Positions 22,548 through 34,800 of a stretch of DNA of 64,000 nt are shown one piece after another. The position numbers were made by a program, and so were the translations under genes. Under the pieces are notes generated by a model, which was not told the DNA's origin, made no database searches, and worked only from the letters and a program-made list of their open reading frames with translations. This DNA is from Garcia nutans (Eukaryota; Streptophyta; Magnoliopsida; Malpighiales; Euphorbiaceae). The stretch's first letter is position 1; each line of letters begins with the position of its first letter. Location of the stretch: positions 63,593,001 through 63,657,000 of the forward strand of contig CANTUV010000031.1 of NCBI GenBank assembly GCA_947685225.1, read 5' to 3'.

Positions 22548-22664
22548 AGGCTAATTGGCGAAATTGTTTATTAGGCAAAAACATTCTAGATTATTTTTCA
22601 CTGTTTTCATTTTATTTTATTTGTCTTTTGCTTTTAATAATTTCTTTTTCTAGAAATTTTGTTT

Positions 22665-25357
22665 ATGCAAGGTAGGAGATCACTCGAAGGAGAGCTATAT
22701 CCATTCATTCCAGAAATTCAGAGAGTGAAAAGGAGCAGGGAAGAGTTTGAACTGTACACAGGATTTGATACTACAAGGAGGACACTTCTGATTTTGAGTC
22801 GCAATCTGCACAATCTGTTAAAATGGCTGAAGAAAGGCAAAGAACGATGAGAGACTTTGCTAGACCTGTCATTGGAACTTCCACCTCTTGCATAAGACTG
22901 ACAGATGCAGCAAGAAACTATGAGTTAAAAAACATTCATTACAACATGCTGCCATCATTCTATGGAGTTCCAAATGAAGATCCTTTGAACTTTATTCGGG
23001 ATTTTTATTCTACCCTCAAGACTTTTCCATTGGGAGGACTAACAGAGGACCAGTTGAGGATGAGATGTTTCCCGTATACATTGAAGGATAGGGCAAAGAG
23101 CTGGCTTATGATGTTGCCCGAGAATTCTTTGACAACTTGGGAGCAAGTTTATAATAAATTTATGGGCAAGTTCTACTCACATCAAAAGACAGCTGAATTG
23201 AGAGGGAAGATTGCTACATTCTCTCAATTTGAAGGAGAACCATTTCATGAGGCTTGGGACAGATTCAAGATGTTATTGATCCAGTGTCCACACCATCATT
23301 ACCCACTTCAACTTCTGAATCAGTTTTTCTATGATGGTCTCACCCAGCAATTTCAGAACACTGTCGATAATGCAGCTGGGGGAGCTATGGGAGAAAAGAC
23401 AACTGATGAAACTTATGATATTTTTGAGATGTTGGGAGCTAATTCTCAACAAAAAAGTGTAAGAGGAAGAAGTAAAGGGGTGAACCAATTGGAAGCCAAT
23501 AGTGATATGGTAAATCATATAGCTGAGTTGACAAGGCAAGTGCAGATGTTGAACATGAAGAACAATATTTCTTCATCTACTCAAGAAGTGTGTGGAATCT
23601 GTGGAACTTTTGGGCATGGAGCAAATATTTTCCCCTCCGCATATGAGTCTTATGGGAATGAAGCTGAGCAAGTCAATGCCATGGGGGGATTTCAACCAAA
23701 GGCCCGGAACGATCCTTACTCCAACTCTTATAACCCTGGTTGGAGGAATCACCCAAATTTTTCATGGGCAACAAATAATTCTCAGCAGCCTTTCCATTTG
23801 CTCCAGAGACAGAACCAACAACAAGGCCAATCCTCAAATCAAGGGCAGTCTAAGATAGAGAGTTTGGAGGAAAGTTTACAAGGTTTTATCCAAGTCAATG
23901 CAAAAAATCAAGAGATGACCAATAAGAGGTTGGATTCACTAGAAGCATCTTTTAAGAAGGTGGAGACTCAAGTGGGGCAACTTGCACAACAGATGCAGAT
24001 TCAATAAAATGGGAAATTCCCAAGTCAACCTGAGCAGGCACAATCAGTGACTGTTCTTAGAAGTGGTAAGGTAATTGACAATAATGTTGAAGATAATTCT
24101 GTGAGTGCAGGTGACCAAGAGAACAAGAAGGAAGGAGAACCAAAGAACAAAGGTGCTGGAGAAAGATCAGTGGAGAAGTCCCCTACAGCAGATCTACATA
24201 AGGCAAGCAATCCATACCGGCCACCTATACCATTCCCCAGCAGGTTGAAGGATGATAAACCAGATAAGCAATTTTCTAACATCTTCAATAGGCTATCTAA
24301 GGTAAGTATTAACTTACCCTTACTGGAAGTAATAAAGAACATGCCGGCTTATGCAAAATTCTTCAAAGAACTGATCACCAAGAAAAGGAGGTATGAGCCG
24401 AATGAAAAGGTGATAGTTTCAGAGGTAGCTAGTGCTGTTCTGCAGCATAAACTACCTCCCAAGCTAAAGGATCCTGGTAGCTTTATAATTCAAATTACTG
24501 TGGGGAATGGAAAGGGGACTGATGGTATGTGTGATCTAGGAGCCAGTGTAAATTTGATGCCTTATTCTGTGTATAAAGAATTAGAACTAGGGGAACTTAA
24601 ACCGACCAAAATGGTATTGCAGTTAGCTGATAGATCTTTTAGATTCCCGAAAGGGGTTATAGAAGATGTGTTAGTTAAGGTTGGTGGGTTAATAGTACCT
24701 GTGGATTTCATAGTTCTTGACATGGAAGGGAGTAACCCTGCACCATCAGCACACACTATATTGCTGGGTAGGCCTTTCATGGCTACTACCAACACCTTAA
24801 TAAATGTTAAAAATGGTAAGTTGTCAATGACTGTCTTAGGGAAAACTGTTGAATTTTCTATTTTTAACACTTCTCCTATTCCTACAACTACTTTATATGA
24901 GGAATGTTCTTTAATTAATAGTGTTGAAGCAGTTGTTTCAGATGTTGTGTTGCAGACAGACTCCCCAGATAAATTGGAGCTGACTCTAACTTTAGAAGAG
25001 GGGGCTAAATCAGTGAGGGAGACCCAAAGGTGCTTTAACCCAAAGGCATATGAGAGCTCGAGAGTTTACAAGGATTGCACTAAGGCAATTCATGACAGAT
25101 TTATTGTGCGACAGACATTGAGTCCAGGTATGAAAGTTTTACTTTTAAATTCTCGACTCAGTCTGTTTCAAGGTAAACTCAAATCTCGATGGAGTGGTCC
25201 TTTCGAGGTAACTAAGGTATGTCCTTCTGGTGCCATTGAATTGCTTAACACTAGAACCAATAAGATTCTTAAAGCAAATATACATAGAGTTAAACTATAC
25301 AATGAAGGATTTCAGGAAGTGAGGATCATTGACAGCACTTTGATCCATGATCCATAA
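22665..25357 (+). pseudogene. Athila gag-protease fused to integrase C-terminus (pol deleted)
   Basis: The gag N-terminus starts at ATG 22665 (MQGRRSLEGEL). A frameshift near 22780 moves reading into the frame that stays open from before 22823: RPVIGTSTSCIRL, LPSFYGVPNEDPLNFIRDF, SWLMMLPENSLTTWEQ. The zinc knuckle CGICGTFGHGANIF has lost its last Cys to Phe. A TAA at 24005 (probably from CAA) interrupts the polyprotein, which continues in the same frame with TVLRSGK and a protease (CDLGASVNLMP near 24529; LLGRPFMATTNT near 24760). From about 25010 the frame passes directly into the integrase tail (ESSRVYKDCTKAIHD, LLNSRLSLFQGKLKSRWSGPF), so RT, RNase H and the integrase core are missing without loss of frame. 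It would need enzymes from another element. Confidence 0.87.
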
Positions 25358-26168
25358 GTCTTGCATGATGTCCAGCTATATGACATTAAAGAAGCGCTAA
25401 ATGGGAGGCAACCCATCTGTTTGCATTTATTCTTCATAGTTGTAATTTTAGATTTAGCAAGTTTTGATTTTATGTTCAGTCTAAATAAATGGAATGGGTG
25501 CTTTGATCGGTTTTTATTTTTCTAAAGTGTTTCAGGGTTGATCGGAGAAGAGGTTTGCAATTTCTTTTTATATTTGGTGTTATAAAATTAAGATTTCAAA
25601 TTACAAATAAAAAAAAAAGGTTAAAAGTGGCAGAAGGAGACACGGCCAAAGGACTTGGCCGTGTCACATGGGACACGGCCAAGCCTCACCAATATGTTAT
25701 TTTTGCATTTTGTCACAGTGAGTGACACTGCCAAAGGACTTGGGCGTGTCCCTTGGCCGTGTCACATGGTACACGGCCAAGACTTCACCAAAATTGTTCT
25801 TGATTTTATTTTGCACCTTTTCTTCCAGTAGCTAACACGCCCATGGGACACGGCCAAGTCACTGGCCGTGTCCCTCAACACATACAAGACATGGCCGTGT
25901 TAACCCTAACTTGGCTGTGTCTCTCACTTTTTCACTTTAAAAAACACAATTCTTTCACCTTTTTCCTCATTCAGTCCCTAGTTTCCTGTTTGTTCATCTT
26001 CTCGCTCTCTCGCTTTCTCTCTCGCAACCTCCATTCTTTGTGATTCCAAGCTCCAAATCCTCCATTAAACCTCAAATTTCTTCACCAAAACTAGAAATAA
26101 TCAATTAAAACTTCTTCTTTGCTCATAAAAGTTTGATTTGATCAAGTTTTGGTTTGAATTTTTTCAGA
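25358..26168 (+). other. Athila spacer between pol remnant and ORF3, with palindromic modules
   Basis: AAAGAAGCGCTAAATGGGAGG (25388-25408) is the conserved box seen downstream of Athila pol. At 25640-25925 lie several GACACGGCC/GGCCGTGTC pairs; the best is GGGACACGGCCA...TGGCCGTGTCCC at 25846-25874, preceded by CCAGTAGCTAACAC. A CT-rich stretch (25960-26040) follows. No gene is seen. Confidence 0.7.
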
Positions 26169-27299
26169 TTTCTCAAGATGCCAAGAACAAAGATTGTTTC
26201 ACACCGCAAGAAGAAGAGGCCTACAACCAAAGGTGCTTCTTCCTCTTCATCAATTTCATCTTTGAAGAGAGCAAATTTTTTGGCTCGGGGTTTCTTCCCG
26301 ACGAGGTATGTTAATGATGAATCACTTGATGCTCTGCAAATTAGGATAAATTTTTATCGTTATGTGCAAATTCTTGGGTGGGAGAATCTAGTCTACTTAC
26401 GACCTTTGCAGTTTGAGGAGCTGACTTTGGAATTTCTGACATCTCTTAAGGTTGAAAGAGATGATAAAAAAAATCTGCACTAGACTGAGTTTTAAATTGC
26501 TTAGTAAATCATTTGTGCTTAATATTGAACAATTGAATGCTATATATGGTTTCCATCAGCATGGGGAAAGGTCGGTACCTAAAGAATTTAAACAACAATT
26601 TGCTTGGGGAGCATTAGGCTCGGGGACCTATGTGGCCAAATCGGCCAAAGCATCTAAATTAAGAAATTCTGCTTTGAGGTATTTACATCGTTTTATGTCT
26701 TGCGGATTCTTTGCTCAGAAAGAGAGCCCGGGTGTGGTGGAATTGAGTGAGCTATTTTTTCTGGATTGTGCTTGTAATGCAATGCATGTTAGTGCCGGCT
26801 ATTGGTTAGCCGATATTTTTGATACTGTGGCTAATAAAAGGAAGGGGACATTTGTGTTAGAGGATTGATTACTACATTAGCAGTAGCCCTTGTTGAGGAT
26901 TTTGACCCGAGTACCGGTCGCATGACTAGAATTTCGAGTAATGACTCTTTGGATTTAGCTACACTTGAGAAGATGCACATGGTGGTGCATAGGAGAGGGA
27001 CTTATATGATGCCTTCAGATGAGCCTGAAGCACCGGGGGACAGGCAGAAGAGAGCACGGGTCCAAGAGGAGTCCGACTCAGATTCTCTAGATCTAGATGA
27101 GGATGCTCCGGTCTCGGAAACTCAAGAGGTACTTATTAGGATTGAGGCCCTGGAGGGCAAGGTAGATAGACTGGAGGGCAAGGTGGACCATAACCATGCT
27201 GAGGTCTTGCAGCAGTTGGAACATAATAATAGCAACCTTGCGAAGATCTTGAGTCTCCATCCCTCGGCTACATCATCTTCACACCCACCTTTTCCATAG
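26169..27299 (+). pseudogene. Athila third ORF (env-like position), frameshifted
   Basis: It starts MPRTKIVSHRKKKRP with a basic, Ser-rich N-terminus. Next come LARGFFPTRYV, a frameshift at an A-run near 26465, then EFKQQFAWGAL, SKLRNSALRYLHR and ESPGVVELSELFFL. A second frameshift near 26862 precedes ITTLAVALVEDFDP, and the product ends with an acidic stretch and a heptad-like coiled coil (VLIRIEALEGKVDRLEGKVD). The order matches the extra ORF downstream of pol in Athila elements, often called env-like from position only; I see no signal peptide or membrane segment. Function is unknown. Confidence 0.78.
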
Positions 27300-28863
27300 A
27301 TTTTGAGTTCCTTGCTTTATTGTGTTTAGTGTATTTTTGTTATTGTTTTTATTTTTGTTTTCATGTTAACATTTTATATTTGGATATTTTATTTTTATAT
27401 ATTGTATTTAGTTTGTTTTTGATCATTTGTGTTTGTGATGAAAAGTTAGGGTTTTGCCTCACCAAGGTACGATGGAAGACAGGTTGTCCTTTAACTCTTT
27501 TTCTTTATTATTCTTGTTTTCCATTGAGGACAATGTAAATTCTAAAGTGTGTGGTAATCTTTTAACTTTTCTTTAACTTTTGTTTTGTTTGTCTTGTTTT
27601 GTTTATTGTGTTTGTTGTGCATGGCATAATTGTTGACAATTTATTGATCTTTTCTGTGATTTTAGCATTATAGTTGATACTTTACTATCAGCATAGAAAT
27701 GAGCATTTGAATTCATTAAGGATCAATTTTCACATTCTGCAATTTATGACATATAAATCTTTGAGAACCCACCTGTGTGAGTTTTGAGCCTCATAGATTG
27801 AATTTTATTATTAGTTGATTTTTTTTCTTAAGTGTACAACTTCATGATTTTGCATCTCTAGAGTTTGCTTTTGCATACTAATTGAACTCACATTATGATT
27901 TAATCTCAAGTTTTAAAATGATGAAGGCAAATTAGGTTAGCCCTTTAGCTTAAAAAGACCTCCCTTAATTATGAATTCCTTAGTGAGCCAAGTTGAGCCT
28001 TTTGACCTTTTTATTGTTTGATCAACACAATTCTCAACTTAACATGTTCTTATTATCATCATACCTGCATTAAGGAATGGAGTTTTATGATATGACAATA
28101 GGGTGGTTTATTTCAAAGTGTGGGGTAAGCAAGTATTAAAAAAGTGGTATTGCTATTTGGGGTTGAAATGCATACTTTGCACATTGTATTGGATTAAAAG
28201 TTGATTATTCTTTTCCTCTACATTTTAAGCTAGATGTTCCATGCAAGTTTATATTTTGTATATATATATATATTAAAAAAATGATGATAAAAATAAAAGA
28301 AAAAAAAGAAAAAGTGAAAAAAAAGAGATATATATATACAAAATCCATATATTTTCTAGCATTGGAAGAATGTTGATTCGTTATTTTTCTTGAAGTATGC
28401 AAGTATGTGAAGTATTAATGGATTGTGAGTATGCCATTTGAGGGAGTTATGAATTTCTTAGCAAGAGTATTGTCTAATTTAGATACTCCATTTCTTGATG
28501 CTCCAGCTTAAATGTCTTTTCTCACACCTTTACCTTAGCCCCATTACATCCAAATGAAAGACCTTCGGATTATTTCTTGAGAAAATCAGTGAGAGAGATT
28601 GGATAATTAAGCAAGTTTATGGTAGTATGCAATCATGAGTGGATTGAGTGATTAACCTTTGAAATCGAGTGAAACACTTAGATGAGAGATAAGATTTGTA
28701 TGTCTGGATTAATGAATGAGTTAAGAAAATCTTGATTGAAGGAAATTGCAATTATTTATGTCTGACTCTTAAAGTATTTCATCTTATATGTTGGAATTAT
28801 AGTTAAGGTTGTTTGAGTTTTTAATTTATGCCATGTGAATTTGCTTGAGGACAAGCAAGGTTT
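27300..28863 (+). other. Athila 3' untranslated region
   Basis: No gene is visible. CATTGAGGACAATGTAAATTC (27521-27541) and TTGAGGACAAGCAAGG (28846-28861) are typical Athila 3' boxes. GTGTGGGGTAAG near 28118 is an extra polypurine-like copy. An (AT)n run lies at 28257-28272. Confidence 0.7.
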
Positions 28864-28878
28864 TAAGTGTGGGGTAGT
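28864..28878 (+). promoter_or_regulatory. Athila polypurine tract
   Basis: TAAGTGTGGGGTAGT ends directly before the 3' LTR start TGTTTTATTAG. Confidence 0.8.
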
Positions 28879-29156
28879 TGTTTTATTAGTTTTTGTTATA
28901 GATTTGTGTCTTGTTTATTATAATAATTATTGTTTTATTTAGGTATTTTGTTAGTTTTAATCGGTTTGTTTAGTGTTTTCATTAATTTTGGTAGTTTTAG
29001 TTTATTTCAGTGTTTATGTCGTTTTTGATCTAGTTTTTAGTATGGTGTTTATGTTTTGTTGGTTATTGTTTATTTACTTCTTGTTTAAAGTTTGTTTGAA
29101 GTTTTGTTTTAGGTTAAAAAGCCAAGGAAGCAAATTGAAGGAAAAAAGGGATAGTA
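28879..29156 (+). repeat. Athila 3' LTR, piece 1
   Basis: Matches 20879-21157 with small differences. It ends at TAGTA (29152-29156), the target site duplicated by element B. The LTR resumes at 39077. Confidence 0.93.
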
Positions 29157-31682
29157 TGTAATATCCCCATATGTGGCTTAGAAGTTTTGATTATATTGTT
29201 GTTGTTGTTGTTGTTGTTATTGTTAAATTGGATTGAATGTATATGATGGGATAAGAAAAGAAATTGGAAAGTGAATGCTTGTGCATATGTGTTTTGGAGG
29301 AAGAATTAGGGTTTAGAGACAAATGTATATGTTGTGTATATGATGATATATATAACATATAAAGTGGTCAAATGAAGAGTCAAGGTGATGGTTAAGTGGA
29401 AGAAGATATTTTTTGGTTGTTAATGAAATTACATGTAAGGACTTATATGAGACAAAGGTTAGTTATATGATTGAGGGTGTTTTAGTAATTGCTTGGATAA
29501 GAACACTTGGTGGAGATTAAAAGCAAAATTTGACTTTGTATCTTGATCATTGTCTTCTTTCTTCATGAAGTGGCCGGCTCTCCATTAGCAAAAGGAAAAG
29601 AGAAGTGTTCTTGAGGCAAGAAGCAAGTTGATGAAGCAATCCAAGGTTTTGACAAAGGATTTGTGGAATTTCTTCTTTTCAAGTAAGTATTTTCTTGTTT
29701 TCTTTACTTATTTGGAAGTTGTGTTGGAAGTAAAGTAGGGTTTGATGATTTTGTGATTTGGTGGAGTTGAGATGTGTTTGGTTGTGTTTTCAAATGTTAA
29801 ATTGATTTTAAGTTATGAGTTTAATTGAAGGTTGTTGTTGGAAATGATGGTTGTTGATTTGGATGGATGGAGAAGGATGTTGATTTTAGGGTTTTGAGTT
29901 AATATGTGTTTTATTGTGATATTAATGTGTGGTGAAGTAGTTCTTGTGATGAATATTGTGTTTGAGTGCAATTGAGAAAGGGTTGGTTTTAGTTAATGTT
30001 TTGTAATTTGGTGACACGGCCAAAATCAATTTAGGGGAGTGGGCGTGTCCCTTAGGGGAGTGGGCGTGTCAATTGTTTGAATTAGCTACTGCCTCTTTTC
30101 TTTTTTAAGGACACGGGCGTGTCACTCAAGTTGGTTGGGCGTGTCATTTATTTGAGGAAGCTACTGCCTCTTTTCTTTTTAAGGACACGGGCGTGTCACT
30201 CAAGCTGGTTGGGCGTGTCAATCAAGTGAGTTGGGCGTGCCCTTCAAATGATTTGAACATTGTTTGATTTCTTGGTTCTCTTTGCATGGTTTAAATTCTT
30301 CAAAAGTTCCATTGTTCTTAAACTTAAACATGAACATTATAAACATGTTTCAAACACAAGAATGATCTAATCAAATGAATGTGGATGGTCCTAAAGCTAT
30401 GAATCATGTCAATTGTGTTTTGCCCTAATTGCATTGTTGAGAATTAACAATGTTATGTTATACACTTTGAATGGTAATGTGTTTTATGAGTAATGTGGAA
30501 TGAAATGTTAATATTTATGAATGATGTCATGTGAGATAAATATACACTTGAATAATGAAGTGTTATATTGTGAAATGAAATGTGGAGCCATTGTTATTGG
30601 CTAAGGTGATTTAATGGAGATAAATGAGGCATGTTTGCCTAAATGATAATGAGAATTGAAAATGAAATCTAAATGAATTGTGTGGCTAATGTGTTATTCC
30701 ATTTTCAGAGTTTGTTGTTGGTGGCATGCCTAATGAGTGTAACAATCTCTTGAAGTTAGGTTGGATTGAATCCTTGAAGCCTAATTGAGATGTTACAACC
30801 CTTGAAGCTAGGTTGGGTTAGTTCTTGAAGCCAAGTTGGGTTGATGCTTAGCATGCTTTGCTCCCCTTGAAGCTTGGTTGAACTTAATCCTTGAAGCCTA
30901 GTTGGGTATATGATATTGATATTGATAAATGTGATAACAAAACCAAAGCATTAACTCTGAAAATTGAATGGCATATTAGTGTGTCTTGGGCCCATGCTTG
31001 TCTTTGCTTAGTGTTGTTCATGAATGATTAAATGATTAACTAATAAAATATATGCAAAGATGTTGAATTCTGATATACATATATGTATGTTAGGTTATGA
31101 AATGTAAAAGTATGTTGTTAGCTTTGCATTTATGTTGTTACATGTATGGTAAATTAGAATTGGCATTGTTTAGCATTTAAGCATGTCTATTGCATGTTTT
31201 ATATTACTAAGCCCTTGGCTTAGCGCGATAGTGTTTAATCGCGCAGGTGATAGAACTGATAGAATCGAACCCGAGAGCTCTTCGAGACCGAGTGAGAGTA
31301 GACATTGAAGAGTTGATTTTGGGAGCTTAAAGATCAGAGCTGACTTGCCAATCATGTATAAATCTTTTATATTGTGTAAAGTATTGTTGATAATGTAAAT
31401 ATATGTATAATGGTAAATATGTATTCAAATGTTTTCATATATGTACATATTTTATAACTTCCGCTGTGTAATTTATAAATGTATATATATATATAGATAG
31501 CTAATATGTTTTTGTTTTATAAGTAAATGATCTATTTTTCTATAATGTATAATGATAAGGGTATTGTATCAAGTTTTAAAGTGTTTTGAATGCTAAGGAA
31601 ATCGTAGCATCCCTATGTTTGGTGCACTTATGCTACATTGTTGTGTTTGTAGTGTGTGTGCATTGGATATGGGGGTGTTACA
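29157..31682 (+). repeat. 5' LTR of element B, 2526 bp
   Basis: TGTAATATCCCCATATG...GGTGTTACA. It contains a (GTT)n run near 29200, a GACACGG/GGGCGTGTC half-site region (30010-30240), a CTTGAAGCC array (30750-30910) and the twin hairpin CTAAGCC/GGCTTAG plus GCGCGAT/ATCGCGC (31207-31244). Confidence 0.96.
30750..30912 (+). repeat. CTTGAAGCCNAGTTGGGT degenerate tandem repeat
   Basis: About six units of (C/T)CTTGAAGC(C/T)(A/T)(A/G)(G/T)TTG with variable spacers. Copies occur in the B 3' LTR (38137-38295), the G LTR (59450-59680) and, on the minus strand, the solo LTR (42765-42930), but not in A or F, which carry other arrays. Confidence 0.8.
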
Positions 31683-31689
31683 ATTGTTT

Positions 31690-31702
31690 TGGTATCAGAG
31701 CC
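31690..31702 (+). promoter_or_regulatory. Primer binding site of element B (initiator tRNA-Met)
   Basis: TGGTATCAGAGCC, eight bases after the 5' LTR, identical to that of A. Confidence 0.92.
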
Positions 31703-31850
31703 TAGGTTTGAGATTCTCAGCCTAGGTAAAATGTAATAAAAAGAATATTTTTACTTAAAAAGTGAGTTTTGAATGACATATACGTTTGAGATTGGCAGTC
31801 CCTGATCTTTAATAAGATGTAATCTGCTGTGTTTGCAGTATTAGGTGTTG

Positions 31851-34800
31851 ATGGATCCTCACTCAAGACAGTCAGTTGAGGGTAGTGCCGAGAGCATTGC
31901 TCCTGCCGAGGGAGCTAGGGTTGATAGTGTTGAGGAGGCACCTGCTTCGGTGTCGGGTAGACCAGCTGGAGAGGAGGTTCCGCCAGCCTGGTTTAGACAT
32001 ATGATGGAAGTAATGAGACAAGCACCAGTACAGCCACCTCCACCACCACCCCAGCCTCAGGTTCAGATGAGACAGTATGATAAATTGAGGAAGTTTGGGG
32101 CGGAAGATTTTATGGGAACCACTGATCCAGCAGTGGCTGAGCAATGGTTAGGCAAAGTGCAGAGAATCTTTATTCAGTTACAAGCCACCCCTGAGGAAAA
32201 GTTTGATTATGCCAGGTCATTACTGCAGAAGGACGCATATGACTGGTGGAAGACAGTGCCACACTCTATGGATGATCCTCCAACACTGTCTTACACTGAT
32301 TTTCTGAGGGAATTTGAGTTGAAGTATACTCCTAGGGAGTATAAGGACATGAAGAAGATGGAGTTCTTAAGCTTGAAACAAGACAGCAAGACTGTTACTG
32401 AGTAAGAAGTTGAGTTTATTCGACTGAGTCAGTATGCTGGGGGTATCATTGCTGATGAGATTGATCGATGTCGGCGATTTGAGGAGGGATTGAGGCCCTC
32501 AATTATATGTCATGTGGCAGGCTCCAGGTATCAGGATTTCTCCCAGCTAGTTGCAGCAGCTAGGAGTGTAGAGAGAGCCCAGGCCATAGTTACAGCTGCT
32601 TCTGAAGAGGAGGTTAGAGTGAGAAGGCCCCAGTTCGAGGCAGGGTCTTCTTCTGCGAAGAGGGGTAGAGGAAGTTTTGTTCCTCGGAGTAGTAGGAGCC
32701 AGAGACCAGCAGGTAGGTCAGTGCAGTTCCAGAGGGAGAGATTTAGACCTGCAGCTTCAGTGGCTAGTGCTCCGACCACGATGATTCGGAGATCCACTCT
32801 TCCCATCTGCATCCATTGTGGGAGGCCACATGGTGGTCCTTGTTGGAAGGCTGGTGTTGCAGGGGTATGCTTCAGGTGTGGATCACCAGACCATTTTGTG
32901 AGAGATTGCCCTGAGAGGCAAGAGCAGATGCCAGTTGATTCTGCTGCTTCTCGAGCTAGTGTGAGAGGAGGTAGAGGAGGCAGAGGTGTCAGCCGAGGAG
33001 GTAGGCCAGGGTTCAGTTCTAGAGGAGGTGCTGCATCCAGAGAGGGTAGACCAGAGGAGGTTGGTTCTTCCCAGAGGATGTATGTTATGCAGAGGCAGCC
33101 AGATGCATCGGCAGTCATAGCTGGTACTTTTTCTTTATTTAATACTCCAGTACTTGCTTTGATTGATCCGGGTTCCACGCATTCTTATGTTAGTGTATCT
33201 GTCTTGCCTGTATCTGATGTGCATGCTGAGTCCCTAGGATTTGATGTGTTGGTGACAAATCCGTTAGGGCATAGTGTGGTTGTGAGTAAGGTGCACCGGG
33301 ATAGTGTAGTGAGGGTGCAGGGTGAGGAGTTCTTTGGAGATTTGATTGAGATGCCATTTAAGGAATATGATGTGATCTTAGGTATGGATTGGCTATCTCG
33401 ACATGGAGCTGTGGTGGATTGTAAAAAGAAAATTGTTTCTTTGAGAACCGTTGATGGTAGAGAAGTGATAGTATCTAATGAGCAGGAACAACTAGCCTCC
33501 TTATTTGTTTCAGCTGTTGCAGCCAGGAGGTTGATTAGAAAGGGGTGTGAAGCCTATCTCGCTCATGTGATAGATACTAGAGTGAAGGGTTCTCCCATTG
33601 ATAGTATTGCCACAGTTGCTGAGTTCCCTGATGTGTTTCCAGAGGAGTTGCCTGGATTGCCTCCAGAGAGAGAGGTGGAGTTTGGTATTGAATTGTTACC
33701 TGGTACCACTCCTATCTCTATTACTCCTTATAGAATGGCACCAGCAGAATTGAGGGAGTTAAAAGTGCAGTTACAGGAGTTGTTGGACAAAGGATTTATT
33801 CGCCCCAGTGTTTCTCCTTGGGGAGCTCCTGTGCTATTTGTGAAGAAGAAAGATGGTACTATAAGGTTATGTATCGATTATAGGCAATTGAACAAAGTGA
33901 CCATTAAGAATAAATATCCTTTGCCTAGAATCGATGATCTCTTTGATCAGTTGAAGGGTGCAGCTGTGTTTTCCAAAATTGATCTGAGATCTGGGTACCA
34001 TCAGCTGAGAGTCAGAGCTGAAGATGTTCCGAAGACAGCTTTCAGGACCAGGTATAGGCACTATGAATTTTTAGTTATGCCTTTTGGTCTGACGAATGCA
34101 CCTGCAGCTTTCATGGATTTGATGAATAGGGTGTTCAGGCCCTATCTGGATCAGTTTGTTGTGGTCTTCATCGATGACATTCTGGTGTATTCACGGAATG
34201 AAGAGGAACATGATATGCATCTGCGGATTGTGTTGCAGATTTTGAGAGAGAAGCAGTTGTTTGCCAAATTGTCGAAATGTGAGTTCTGGTTGGATCAAGT
34301 AGCTTTTCTCAGACATATTGTTTCAGCAGAAGGCATTAGAGTTGATCCAAGTAAAGTTGAAGCTATTATGAATTGGAGTCCACCCAAGTCTGTGACAGAG
34401 ATTAGAAGTTTTCTGGGTTTAGCAGGCTATTACAGGCGGTTTGTGAAAGGGTTTTCTTTGATAGCTACTGCACTCACCAGATTGCTTCGTAAGGGAGTGA
34501 GATTTGTGTGGACGGATCAGTGTCAGGCTAGCTTTGAGCAGTTGAGAAATATGTTAACTCAAGCGCCTGTTTTAACTTTACCTGTTGAAGGCAAACCATA
34601 TGTGATCTACAGTGATGCTTCACATAGAGGTTTGGGATGTGTATTGATGCAGGAAGGGAAAGTTATAGCTTATGCATCTCGACAGTTGAAACCGCATGAG
34701 CTTAACTATCCGACCCATGATTTGGAATTAGCTGCCATTGTGTTTGCATTAAAGATTTGGCGCCATTATTTATTTGGGGAAAAATGTTTCATCTACACTG

